Source of the DNA: Piromyces finnis | Taxonomy: Eukaryota > Neocallimastigomycota > Neocallimastigomycetes > Neocallimastigales > Neocallimastigaceae | Assembly: GCA_002104945.1 (NCBI GenBank) | Contig: MCFH01000003.1 | Coordinates: forward strand, 1,589,769-1,653,768 | DNA length: 64,000 bases | Reading direction: 5' to 3' | The notes under the pieces: model-generated | The model's input: the letters and a program-made list of their open reading frames with translations, nothing else | What the model was told of the DNA's origin: nothing | Databases searched by the model: none | Translations under genes and position numbers: made by a program | Shown: positions 1 through 12,546 of the stretch, in pieces | How positions within the stretch are numbered: position 1 is the stretch's first letter | Layout: every line of letters begins with the position of its first letter

Positions 1-112
1 ATAGAAATATATTATATTAGTACATTAAAATAAAAATTCAATATCTTTTTTTTTCTTCATACGATTCTTCCTTAATAATAATTAAAATTTACTCTTTTTT
101 TATGTTCAATAG

Positions 113-213
113 AAAAATTTGAAGTTTCTGGTGGTACAACATTGATTCTTATTTTTTTTGGACCTTTATTAACAATCCTAATTATCAGATATATTGTTAA
201 TAATATTAAATAA
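113..213 (+). CDS. terminal exon of a gene entering from the left; C-terminal membrane segment
   Basis: A short open stretch follows an AG acceptor (111-112) and ends in TAA at 211-213. It reads lysine-phenylalanine-glutamate, then a Gly-Gly-Thr-Thr turn and about 20 hydrophobic residues rich in Leu and Ile, then a short basic tail. That is what a single C-terminal transmembrane segment looks like. The bases before it are intron-like, so the rest of the gene lies outside the window. I do not recognise the family. The alternative is chance hydrophobicity in AT-rich DNA; the better-than-background composition (Gly, Pro and Thr codons) is the main reason for listing it. Confidence 0.35.
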
Positions 214-355
214 TAATTGATAAAGAATATGTGTTAATAAATGTTATAAAAAAAGAACATATTTTATTATTATTATTATTTTTTTCTTCATATTATTTCG
301 TTGTATATCCTTTAGCATTTATCTTTTTTTTCTTTATCTTTTTGATGATTAAATT

Positions 356-705
356 TTAATGTGATATACATATTAACCTTATAAATTGCTTTTGTGTAGT
401 ATTTATATTAAATCCTGAAAAATGTATAATAGAAGGTATGCATTCTATTTTATCAGAGTAGTATAAGAAATCATCTATAATATTTATAGAAATTATGATA
501 TTTATTAGATGGTTTAATATATAATTTTTAATATTATAGTTAATAAATATTGAAAAAAAGGTGAAATACTTGTAATATCCTTAGAATTGCTAATAGTTGT
601 TTTAATAAAATCGATATTTTTTGAATTTTGAAAAAAATCACCATTAAACTTAATATCATTATTGCTCGAATCAATAGTGATTTCACTATTTAAATCACTT
701 ATCAT
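356..705 (-). CDS. small hypothetical protein, two exons
   Basis: ATG at 705 sits in an A-rich context typical of starts here. Exon 705-570 ends at a GTATTT donor in phase 1. Exon 474-356 follows a TAG acceptor and restores the frame to a TAA stop, giving 84 residues. The first half is polar, Ser/Asp/Asn/Ile-rich; the second half contains DDFLYYSDKIE and one cysteine pair. There is no signal peptide or recognised domain. The phase agreement across the intron supports a real gene, but length and lack of homology knowledge keep this tentative. It converges on the gene ending at 213, leaving about 140 bases between stops. Confidence 0.4.
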
Positions 706-2060
706 TTTTCTTTTTTTACAGTATCTATAATAAAAATGTATTTGTATATATTTGTTTTAACAAAATAAATGGTATACAAAATGAATCATCTAGTATAGTA
801 GTATAGTATATCCAAAAATTATGACCTTTAATAAAATATCAATATTTCATTAATATAATAATAATCTTTTAAAAATCTTTAACCAAAATTGTATATTGTG
901 CTTTTTTTTTTTTTTTATAATTTATACAATATAAAAAATATACAAATATATATATATGTGAATATAATTATTTATATCTTTTATATAAAATGTACAATTA
1001 TTTTAATAGTATTTTTTAGTATTATTATTTTTAAATATTAAAACAATTATTTAATAAAAAAAGTTTATAGAAAGAAAAAAGTATAAATGGGTGTGAATGC
1101 TATCCTTAATTGTTTCAAATAATTAATGATAAACTTTATTTGGTAGTAATCCAAGGTTTAATAGGAAAAATAAATATAATTCTAAACCATTTTTTTTTTT
1201 TTACAAATATTTTTTATACATGAATTAATAGAGTATATGTCCCATCATGGTTTTAAAACTCAGATGAAAGATAATAATAAAATTCTTGAGTTACTTAAAA
1301 AAAATTAATAATGTAGGACAAAAGTAACCAAGAAAGAAAAGAAAAAAAAAAAAAGTCTAAAAAATTCATTTTTAATAGAATTACTATATAATTTCAATCA
1401 TCGTTATTATTATCATTTTATCATTGTTCTTATTATTATCATTGTTATTATTACTATTCCTATGGATTATTTATAATGTAAATATATATTATGTTAAAAA
1501 TATTAATCTGCCTAAAGTGTTGCCTGCTTTATTTTTCTTTACCTATTACTAAACCACCAATACAATTTTATTTTATTTTATTAAAAAAAAAATTTTTTTT
1601 TTTTGTAAACTTTATATAATTTTATTAAATTTGAAATTTCAAAATTTAAAGATTGAAGATACTCAAATTTATACTTTTATCTATAATAGAATTTCATTTT
1701 TAAACTATAATATATATTTAAAAAAAATTGAAATATTGAAAAGTGTTAAGAATATATTAATAATAAACAGTAAATAAAATCATTATAATAATAATAATAA
1801 TAAAAAAGAACTTCAAAATGATTTCATCTTCATAATTATAAAAAAAATTTACAAAAATTTCATTATAAAATCATATCATAAATTTTTGTTTTAATTCAAA
1901 GCAAATCATTATTCATTCAATTTAATATCTTATACCTCATATTTATTAGAAAATCCGTTATATTAATATATATCTTTTTACTCATTCAACAAAAAAGAAA
2001 AAAAAAATAAACCCTTTTTAATAATTTTTAATTAATATACCTATACATATTATTTCTAAT
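706..2060. other. gene-free spacer
   Basis: A/T homopolymers and ATT/TTA microsatellite. No coding-like frame, tRNA or structured element was seen. It holds the divergent upstream regions of the minus gene at 705 and the plus gene at 2061. Confidence 0.6.
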
Positions 2061-4198
2061 ATGTTAAGAGCTATTCTCTCAAATAGGCTTTCATCAAACA
2101 ATGAAGCCAAAGAAAATCGTACACTTCATAAAACTCCAAGTAAAAAAGCATTAAATAAGACAAGTAATTATTATTAATAACAATATATATTTTTATTATT
2201 TTTAAATATAATCCTATTTATATATTTTAATAGAAATTTTCAATTTTGAATTTTTCTTGTAATCTACCTTTACACTAATAAATATATTTATTAAATATAT
2301 TGTTTTGAAAACTTTTTTTCTTGTTTGTTTATATATCTTTATATATATATTAATATTATACATATTCTATTATTTTATCAAGTTGGTAGTAATAAAACTG
2401 GAAAAAAATTAAACAAGTTACAAGCTTATAATTCAGACTTTAATGCTTTAAACATTATTAATGATGAAAAAGATTTAATTAAGCAAAATAGTTTAAAAAC
2501 ACCCTTAAAAATTAATAAGCAACGAGCACCATTATCAAACATTGAAAAAGCAAATGTTAAAGAAAAATCTATTAAAAATTTAAATAATCAATTAAGAAAG
2601 ACATCTCATTCTGCTAAAAAGAAATCTTGTCAAATTTTAACAACCCCTTCTTCTCAAAAAATCAGTAAAATAAATAATGAAAACAACAATGAAAATGTAA
2701 ACTTACATGGACTTAAACGTCAAAATTCACTTAATCATTTAACACTTACACCAACTCTTCCTAATACATTAAAGAAAAGTCATAGTTTTGATATTAAAAG
2801 CCAAAATGCTTCGGAATTAAAAGAAAATATATTTATTACACATATGAAAAAAAATATTTTAGAAGATAATAAAAATTCAACAGATGATGATATTGAATAT
2901 ATGCCACCTTCATTATCTCACTTGGGTAATTTATCACTTTTATATATTTTACCTTTTTTTTTTATATTACTATTTCAAAATAAATTTTCAAATTAATTAA
3001 ATAAATATTTTATTTTTTTTTTTCTAATAAATAGAAGAAAAGGTAGAACCAAAATATAAAATTGATTATAAAGATTTATTAAAGTTTAGACCAGCTACCC
3101 TAGTAGATTCTGATATTTTTAAACGTGTTAATGAAGAAATTGATATTAATTTAGATCCAGAAACAAATTTATTAAAAACAAAGAGTACGTTTTTTTCTAT
3201 TATATACTGTATAGTAAAAAAAAAAAAAAGAGTATCATTAACAATAATATATTATTTTTTATAATACTATTATTATTACTATTACTATTACTATTACTAT
3301 TACTATTACTATTACTATTACTATTACTATTACTATTACTATTACTATTACTATTACTATTACTATTACTATTACTATTACTATTACTATTACTATTACT
3401 ATTACTATTACTATTACTATTACTATTACTATTACTATTACTATTACTATTACTATTACTATTACTATTACTATTACTATTACTATTACTATTACTATTA
3501 CTATTACTATTACTATTACTATTACTATTACTATTACTATTACTATTACTATTACTATTACTATTACTATTACTATTACTATTACTATTACTATTACTAT
3601 TACTATTACTATTACTATTACTATTACTATTACTATTACTATTACTATTACTATTACTATTACTATTACTATTACTATTACTATTACTATTACTATTACT
3701 ATTACTATTACTATTACTATTACTATTACTATTACTATTACTATTACTATTACTATTACTATTACTATTATTATTATTATTATTATTATTTTCCTTTTTT
3801 TTTTTATAAATAAAAGATTTTGAATTCGTAGATGATTTTGTAATTGATTTTAATTCTATCGATAAAGAATCCAAGGATAAAACTATCAATTCCGAAAAAA
3901 AGGATACCGATAGTAAAGATCTTAAGAAAAAAGATAAAAAAGAAGTAAATAAAAATCTTCAAGAGAAATTATCTCAAGATTTTAATTTAAGTTTTGAAGA
4001 AGCATCAGATGGTTAGTTAGATTTATTATAAATCTATTTCGTTATATATAATTTTTTTTTTTATTGTTATTCTAATATCCATCATTTTAATTCTATTTAT
4101 TTTCATTTTATTTAATATTAGAGGAAGAAATTAAATTACCTGATTTTCTTACTACTGATGATAAAGATGCCTTATATTTTGATGAAATTAATCTTTAA
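2061..4198 (+). CDS. securin candidate (separase inhibitor, APC/C substrate), five exons
   Basis: Exons 2061-2163, 2383-2925, 3035-3184, 3817-4011 and 4122-4198 join with every intron in phase 1 to give 355 residues. Seen in the product: a KEN box at residues 17-19 and a second at 181-183; a destruction-box-like RxxL with RAPLSNI from residue 82; a Lys/Ser/Asn-rich disordered N-terminal half; the segment DDDIEYMPP at 202-210; and an acidic Phe-rich C-terminal part. A KEN plus D-box tail followed by an acidic, Glu-Tyr-x-Pro-Pro separase-binding segment is the known layout of securins (Pds1, Cut2, plant Patronus), which show almost no other conservation. Role by inference: blocks separase until anaphase, then is degraded. 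An alternative is another disordered APC/C substrate. The third intron carries a large hexamer repeat. Confidence 0.6.
3276..3770. repeat. (TTACTA)n microsatellite, about 82 copies, inside an intron
   Basis: A nearly perfect TTACTA hexamer runs for about 495 bases and grades into TTA triplets at the right end. It lies wholly in the third intron (3185-3816) of the securin candidate, so it is spliced out. Antisense reading yields an Asn-Ser dipeptide run that is not a gene. Confidence 0.95.
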
Positions 4199-4921
4199 AT
4201 ATAATTCATATTATTAGTCTCTCTATATAAAATATATACATTCTATATATCATTATTTAAATATCATAGTTTATATGTATTGTTACCCATTTCTCACACA
4301 ACTTTTCCTTTATACTAAATTAAAATTATATAATTTTGTATATATATTTATATAATCATACAATCCTAATCAATCTTTTTTAAATAATAAAATAATAATA
4401 TATCATATAGTTTTTTTTTCTTTTATTAAAATAATAATGTTATTTTTATGTACTATCTTTTCTTTTTATATAAACTAAAATAAAACTATATCTTCATTAT
4501 ACCTAATAATTAATCTAATAAATTATAAATATTTTTATGTGCCAACATATATATATATATTTGTAATTTGATAATATATATTATATTGTATAATAAAGTT
4601 TATTCTATTTAAAATAGAAAACGTTTTAAAGATACTTGATAGTATGAAGGTATTTAGAAACTATATATTATGGTATTATTAAAATATTTTTTTTTTTGTT
4701 ATAAAAATAGTTTGGACCTTTTATTAGGAAAAAAAATAATATAAAAATATAGATTAATTTTTTTTTTTTTTTCAATTTCTATAAATTACATTAATGTATA
4801 ATGTAATGTAATTAATCAATAATATAACATATTATTGTTTTTTTTTTCTATTAAAATTAATTTTTTTTTTTTATTACTTTATTTTTTTAACTAAATTAAC
4901 AATAAATATAATAATATAAAG
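4199..4921. other. gene-free spacer
   Basis: 3' region of the securin candidate and promoter/leader of the SmB gene. A/T runs only; no other signal seen. Confidence 0.6.
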
Positions 4922-7100
4922 ATGGTAAGTAAAAACCTGAATTATTTTAATTTAGTAATTTACTAAATTATTGTTGTATATCGATACATTTCTATTATTT
5001 ATTGTATATATTTGAGTACATTTCAGATATATATATTTGATCACAATTATTAAAAGTCGATTTAAATTATTTTATCAGAAATTAATGGATGACAGGATTG
5101 ATTAAAAATTCAAAAAAAAAAAAAAAGTACATTATTCCGTCACTTAAAAAAAAAATAATTGATTATTTAAGAGAAATAATAAGAACCTAATATGCATTAA
5201 TAGTTGAAATATTTTCAATTTTATACAATATTTATAGAAATAAATATAAAAATAGAAATATAATAAATGAAATCTATGAAATTTTAATATTAGTATAATT
5301 ATCCATCGTATAAAATTAAAAATTTTAATCGATTCACTTAATAAAATGTTTATTTATATATATATTTTAAATTATCAAACTAGACTTTAACAAAGAAATC
5401 AAGAATGGCGACTATCATAAATAGTCGTATTAAAGTTACCATTCAAGATAGTAGAACCTTTGTTGGTCAAATGTTAGCATTTGATAAGTATATGAATTTA
5501 GTACTTGCAGATTGTGAAGAATTCAGAAAAATCAAATCAAAAGGAAAAGCTAATGCTAATCAAGGTGATAGAGAAGAAAAACGTGCTTTAGGTTTAGTTA
5601 TTCTTCGTGGTGAAATTATTGTTAATCTTAGTGTTGTTGCTCCACCACCAGCTAAAGCTCCAAAGCCAAAAACTACTATTAATGTACAAACTCCAGGTAT
5701 TAGTAGACCAGCTGGTAGAGGTATTTCAGCTGCTGCAAGTATGTATTTTTTTTTGTCATACCTTTTTTTTATATAAAAATTTGTGAATATTTCTCAATTA
5801 CCAAAAAAAAAAAATATAATAATAATTTTTTCCTGGTAGATTTTATTATTTTTATTTTTTTTTAAGCATTTTATTATTTTGATTAAACATTGGAATTCAT
5901 AAAATTTAGATTAAAATTTTAAAATCTCTTTAATTATTTTTCAATTGAAAGAAAATGTTTGATTTAATATTTTATTCAAATTACTATTTTCGAATTCTTT
6001 TTCTCTCTCTCTTTTTTTTTGATATGATAATTAATGCTTTATAAAATATCTTTAAAAATATAGGTTTAGCCGGTCCAGTTAGAGGTTTAGGTGGTCCAGC
6101 TCAACAAATTATGCAACCAATGGGTATGGTACCACCACAAGGTGCTTTCGGTAGAGGTGTTCAACCACAACCAGGTGCTCCAAGCATTATAAGACCACCA
6201 ATGTATAGACCACAAGCACAAGGTATGCCACCAATGAATATGCCACCACAAGGTTTTAGACCACAAATGAGACCACCACAAATGGTAATATTTTTTTTTC
6301 TTAATTTTTATAATTTAAACAGATACTGTTTTATTATATGTGCGATGAATTATAAAAGAAGCTTAAAATTAGTTTATTAACAATTTTTTTTTTTAAATTT
6401 TATTTTTAAATATTTTTTTCCGAAATAAATATATCTATTTCACTATTTATGACATTTATGACAATACATCGATATTTTAATTTAACAATAAATTATAAAT
6501 ATTTTTAAAAAACAACAACAACACTAATAACACCAACAACACCAACAAAAAAATAAACATCATCATTATTAATATCAAAAATACAATAAATTTTATTTTA
6601 AAAATTTATTCATATTCAAAATGAAACACCCTTTAAAAATTGTATTACATTTATTTTCAATTATAATGTTAATATTGTAAATGTATGCTTTTATTTCACA
6701 ATGATTTATATTATATCAACTAAATATGCATTTCATATTTATATACATACCTTTGTAATCATCAACAAATATAAAATCACTATGTTGAACATGATACTAT
6801 CAAAACAAATTCATTAAATCATTTCATCAATAATATATATATTTAATCCATTTTTAATTGTTCCAATTTATTTAATACTATGATTTATCACTATGTTTAT
6901 CAATCCTCATCAACCTTATTATTATGCATAATATTTCATATTTTAAACATTTCTCAAAAAATCATGATCATAATTTCACAACCTTTATGACTTTAATTAT
7001 TTAAACGAAATAGGGTGTTCCACCACAATTTGGTGTTGGTAGAGGTACTTTCCCAATGCCACAAAACCCAGCAGCTTTCCGTCCACGCCCAGCTAAATAA
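4922..7100 (+). CDS. SNRPB: small nuclear ribonucleoprotein SmB/B'
   Basis: Core Sm-ring protein of U1, U2, U4 and U5 snRNPs. I model exons 4922-4924, 5384-5738, 6064-6284 and 7014-7100, giving 221 residues. Exon 1 contributes only the ATG, which is followed by a perfect GTAAGT donor. Exon 2 then opens with TLTKKSRM, which lines up with the human start MTVGKSSKM; the internal ATG at 5405 would lose those residues. Seen: Sm1 motif with [20 protein letters not shown], Sm2 motif with [14 protein letters not shown], then [12 protein letters not shown], and a Pro/Gly/Met-rich tail ending RPRPAK. The tail is the flexible region recognised by other splicing factors. The third intron is long (729 bases). 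The high Pro/Gly content contrasts with the AT-rich surroundings. Identification is very secure. Confidence 0.95.
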
Positions 7101-9438
7101 ATATAATTTTATTCAGTAAAAAAAAAAAAAAAGATGACATTGACAATAATTATAAATATTTAATGAAAAAAGTTCAATCATCATCATTTCCTTTATATAC
7201 ACACTTTTTTTATATTTTATTATTAAAACCACACTTATAAATAATGATATGATATCTATTTTTTTACTTTTTGTAATTTTTTTTTTTTTACTTTATTATT
7301 ATGCAAATAATTTTTTTTTACAAATAAATAAAAAATAAATACTTAAAAAAAAAAAAAAAAACAAACATCTACGACTCTATCTTTCCCATTTATTATTATT
7401 ATGAATATTATTATTGATTGCTTATTTTTGAACTTTTATATAAGGAAAAAGAAAGTAAGCGTTGAAGTCATTTTTATTTTAAATATTTTTGATGCGTTTC
7501 ATCAAATATATAACTAAATAAAAATATATATATATATAAATAATTTTTTTAAATAGAGATGTTTATCATTCTAATTTTAAAAGAGTTCCATAGGTTCTGT
7601 AGGTTCTGTAAGTTCCATAGGCTTCATTGATATTTTTTTTAATTGTATCGTATCGTAGCATCCTTCATGTAGGCGATATACTTTTTTTCACCTTATTCGT
7701 CTCTTTTAAAGCATCTTTTTCAATTTTCAATTTTCCTCCCTTTTTTTTTAAAAAATTTTTTTAATAAATCCATATATTAAATTATATTACAATATATTTA
7801 TTAATATAAAAATTATTATTGTTTTTAATAAAATTAATAATTAAAATTAAATTATTAATAAAAAAAAAAAGATAAAAAAAAAAAATCTTTTTTTTGAACT
7901 TTTCTTTTTTTTTTAAAAAAGAAAAAAAAAAATAGGTGCAATTTTAGTTATCGATAATGATATTTTAACGAAAAAGTAGCAAGAAGCATAAACCTATTTT
8001 ATTATTAAATATAAAAAAAAAGAAAGAAGAAAAAGTAAAGGAAACAATAAAAAAATATTTTTTTTTTCAAAAGAATTAACTGTCATATAAACTATAAAAT
8101 TTTATTTTAAAAGTAAGCATTTATCCTATTATTTAGTGGAAAGAAAAAAAAAAAAAAACCAACATTTAATATTCGTTCACTATTGAAGTATTATTATTTT
8201 TTTTTAAAGAACTATATACTCTTTTTTTTTTTATGGATATTGCATAGTTACAAAAAAAGTTATTAAGAAATTAACAATACAATATTTCAACAAAATTTCG
8301 ATAGAGAAGTTGATAGTCCATTACCAAAAAAAAAAAAAAAAAAAAAAAAAAACAGTCAAAATATATATACTAAAAATTAAGAAAATTTCAATACATAGTT
8401 TAAAATGAAATATATAAAAGACAACAATAATTTATTATTTTTCATATAAAAAGAATTAGAAATATTAACTAATGAAAAAAAAAAAAGTTAAAAATTAAAA
8501 ATAAAAATGAATAACAAGGCTAGAGGAAATTTCGAGGAATATTTTTTTTTAATAAAAAAAAAACAATTAGGAAATTTTTGAAAAATAAAAAAAAAAAAAA
8601 AAAAAAAAATAAAAACATGTAGGCTATATAACGAAAAGCAAGAGAGAAAACAAAACAATAGTCTTGATAATAATACAAAAATATTTAATAGTAAACCAAA
8701 TATATAAAAGAACAAATTAACTTTTTATAGATATTTTTTTTTTTTTTTAAAAAAGAAACCTTTTCAATAAATTATTTTAAAAATTAATTGTTATATATAT
8801 TTAGTTATAATATAAATAATAACGATATAAATATATGTATTTATTAATATTTTGTTCAAACTTTGAAATACTAACTTTTTTGTCATTTTAATATTTTATA
8901 TTTTATACCTATATATTTATATTCATTTATATATATGTATATAATATATCTGTTATATTATATTGTGTCGTATACAAGGCTCAATTTTATATATTAAAAT
9001 ATTTTCTATATTTTTATTTTCGAACAAGTAATAGATATAAATACTTTTTATCCTTTAAACGTTGAAAAAAGTTATTAATATTGAAATATTATACATCGAT
9101 ATTCATTATTTATATTTATATATATAAAAGATAGTCACTTTTTGATAAAATAAAATATTAGTTTATCCAATTTTAGAAATTCAGTTTATTAAATATTTTT
9201 TATTTTTATATTTAAAACAGTAAAGTGAAAATAGCCTTTTTTTTTTCTTTTTGTTTTCTATTATTATAATTATTATTTCTAACGATATATAAAAGAATAA
9301 TTGTCTTTTATTCATAATAATAAATAGATTATAATCATAGTTTATAAATTTTAATAGTTAATAATAGTAATAAAATAGTAATAATAAAAAAAAAACATCC
9401 TTTTATTTGATAATATTATAATTTAATTGTGATAATAA

Positions 9439-9472
<34 letters not shown>

Positions 9473-9476
9473 TAAA
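7101..9476. other. gene-free spacer, 2.4 kb
   Basis: Long A and T runs. A short direct repeat lies at about 7585-7623, where GTTCCATAGG occurs twice around two TTCTGTA units. No coding-like frame, tRNA or convincing ncRNA was seen. Confidence 0.55.
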
Positions 9477-9980
9477 ATGGGTAATTGCTTAACAAAACAA
9501 GAGGAAGAAAATGTTCGCTTTGAAACTGCAGCATCTACTGGAGGTGGTGGTACAACTCAAACAAATATTTTAAAAGGTATTAAAAATAAATGTATATACA
9601 CACATACACATACACACACATATATATATATATATATTATATTATATTATATTATATTAGCATAATATATTCATTTTTATTTTATTATATTTTATTTTGT
9701 CTATAGAGGGTAATAAAAAACTTGTTCCAATTTCAACTTATTCATGGAAATCCGATAAACCAATGACTAAGGATGATGTTAATAAACGTCGTGAAGAATT
9801 TTGGTTAACCTCACCAAATTATAATGTAGGTAGAAGAAATTCAATACAAGTTTTGAAATATACAATTATTATTATCATTATTATTTAATTATTAGGAACT
9901 TATTATAAAACTTTTATTCTATTTTTTTTTTTTTATTTTATTTTATTATGAATAATAATAATGATGATAATCTTAATCCA

Positions 9981-10017
<37 letters not shown>

Positions 10018-10729
10018 TAAAATAAAAATAAAATAGGGTAGACAAGAAATTTGGCAAGCATTAAAAGCTATTTGTGAAACTGATTCATTAGAATTAGCTC
10101 AAGTTATTGCAGATTCTGCTGGTATTACTATTCCAACTGGTAAATTAACGGATGGTTGTTATGATGAACTTGGTAATCAATATATTGTTCCTAACTTTTG
10201 CTTAATTGAACCTTCTAATCTTGTTGAAAAGTCAAGTGCCAACGATATTAATCAACCACTTCTTGCCAATGAAGAAGGTGGTAGTCAAGAATCATTATCC
10301 GTACCACTAGGCAATGAAAAAGCTACTACATCAACCACCGCCGCCATAGATCATTCCACAAACCATTCTGCTAATAATAAATATTATACAAAGGATGAAG
10401 ATGGTATTCTTATTACAAAATTAGCTATGGATGCTGGAGGTAAAACCTCATTAGCTAAAAATGGAAATGGTGGAAGTGATGGTAATAATGCCATGACCAC
10501 TCTTCGACTCAGTAATAATAAAGATATTAAGCTAATTATAAATAAGATGGATACCATTCAACAACTTATTAAAATTATTGAAAAAAGTGAAGAACTCGGA
10601 GATGATAAGAATAATATTCGTATTATTGTAAAGGGTAAAGTTTTAGTTAAAAGTAGTAAACTTTATGATGATTTAGTTCAAGATGGATCGATCAGTATTG
10701 TTCAAGTCTTTATTTCTCCAAAGAATTAA
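9477..10729 (+). CDS. UBTD1/2-like ubiquitin domain-containing protein (DC-UbP family)
   Basis: Exons 9477-9576, 9707-9825 and 10037-10729 give 303 residues. The N-terminus MGNCLTK offers Gly2 and Cys4 for myristoylation and palmitoylation, as in human UBTD1. Residues about 43-115 form the conserved N-terminal domain: YSWKSDKPMTKDD, REEFWLTSPNYN joined across the second intron to GRQEIWQALK, then LAQVIADSAGITIPTGKL and CYDELGNQY. A low-complexity linker follows, then a ubiquitin-like fold at about 225-300 that ends without the diglycine needed for conjugation. Known members bind E2 enzymes and affect ubiquitin signalling at membranes. The splice at 9825/10037 is chosen because it reproduces the family sequence exactly and stays in frame. 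Confidence 0.9.
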
Positions 10730-11303
10730 ACCACCTTGAAAAAAAAAAAAAATTTTTTTTTTAAGTTATAACCATAACAGTATTAATAATAACACACCTA
10801 CTACTACTACCAACAACACTACCAACAATAATCAAAATAATAATCAAAATTAAATAAATAAATAAATAAAAAAAAAACCTTTATCAAAATCATATAATAT
10901 TTACCTATTTATCCTCTATTTTATATACTTATCCATTATATCCATAGGAATTTTATATATTTTTTATTCTATTTTAACCCCTCTCTCTCTTTGTTTTTTT
11001 TTCTTTTTTAATTATGAAAAATCAATAGAATGTTTTATTGATATTTTTATTTAATTCAAAAAAAAAAAAAAAAAAAAAAAAAAATTTACAAATAATAATA
11101 AAAGAAAAAAGAAAATACCAAAATAGTCTACAAAATATAAAAAATAAAAGTTTATCTCTCCAAAAAAGAAAGAAAAGAAAAAAAATAATACAATATCCAT
11201 ATTAATATATATCGTATAAAATACTTTTTTTTTTTTTTTATCTTATTATTTTTATTATCCTTTAATATTTATATTTTATTCATTTTACAAATTAGAATAA
11301 TGG

Positions 11304-11338
<35 letters not shown>

Positions 11339-11872
11339 TTATGGATTATATTGAAAAATAAAGAAAAATAAAATAAACTGAAAATAAATAAATAAAATAT
11401 ATGTATCCATATTTTCTAGTTTTTTTTTTTTTAATATAGTTGTCATAATAATATTGATAATCAGTTGTTAAATAACAATAATGATCATCCTTAGAGTATT
11501 ATATGTATTTTTTGAGAACCTAAATATTAAATATTATTGCCTATGAATAAATAACAATACATACATATTATTTTTTTGTTATAGGAGTACTATATATGTT
11601 TTACAATAACAAAAAAGAATAATAAATAAATGAAAAAAAAAAAAGTTTTATTGTTTTACTATTTTATAGTTAAAAAAGGCTTTCTCTTTAAAATAATATT
11701 CATCATTTTTTTCCTCTCTTCTTTTTTTTCTTTCTTTTTAATCTATGTACATTTAATAGTATATTAAAGGATGTGTAGATATAAAAAATTAAGAAAAAAA
11801 AAATTTATATATATATGTTCATTTATTTATTTTTATTTTTATTTTTTTCTATTCATCTTTTGTTGTTATTAG

Positions 11873-11906
<34 letters not shown>

Positions 11907-12546
11907 ATTTGTTTTTTATTCTTTAAGATTAAAAAATTAATAATCTAAAAAAAAAAAAAAAAAAAAAAAAAAACTTGGAATTTAATAGATCGCATGTAAA
12001 TAGGTAAACATCTAATGATTTTCCTTTTCTTTTTTTTTTCCTTTTTTTTAAAAAATAAAAAAAACTATAAAAAAAAGAAACTGAAATTAATTAAAATTTA
12101 TGAAATCTATATATAGGTGTATATATTGCATATACATATAGATAATAAAGAAATGGATAGAAATCATTAAAAAAGTTTTTTTTTTTTATTTCATATAACA
12201 TCAATTTGGTTGATTTTATTTTTTTGTTTCTTTTTTTTCCAAAGGAAAAAAAGTTAAAAAAAAAAAAAAACTATGTATTTTTTTTATATAGTTTTAAAAA
12301 AATTAATGAAAAAAACTAATTAAAACAATACTATAATAATATATAAAAAGAAAAATAATAAAAAAAGATTATGGATAAATTAAAAAATTGATACTTTATG
12401 TCTTTTTTTTTTTTTTTTTTTTTTTTGGATAGAGAATAGATTTCATGTTTTTTTTTTTAAACGTTAATTACATTTATACCATAAAAAAGGTGTTAGATAA
12501 GAAAAAAAAAATTTTTTTTATACAAGACAATAATTACAATTTAGGA
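10730..12546. other. gene-free convergent spacer
   Basis: Shared 3' region between a plus gene ending at 10729 and a minus gene ending at 12547. It contains several A or T homopolymers of 25-35 bases and no coding-like frame. Confidence 0.6.

Noticed and set aside
3200-3889. Open frame on the minus strand encoding a long Asn-Ser dipeptide run
   Set aside because: It is the antisense reading of the intronic hexamer repeat and extends into coding sequence of the plus-strand gene.
5405-5776. SmB starting at the internal ATG and ending at 5776
   Set aside because: The end reads into an intron after a GTATGT donor, and the start lacks residues conserved in the family; the spliced model explains both.
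8488-8715. 75-residue Phe-rich minus-strand frame
   Set aside because: Arises from A-run antisense; no start context, no domain, no phase support.
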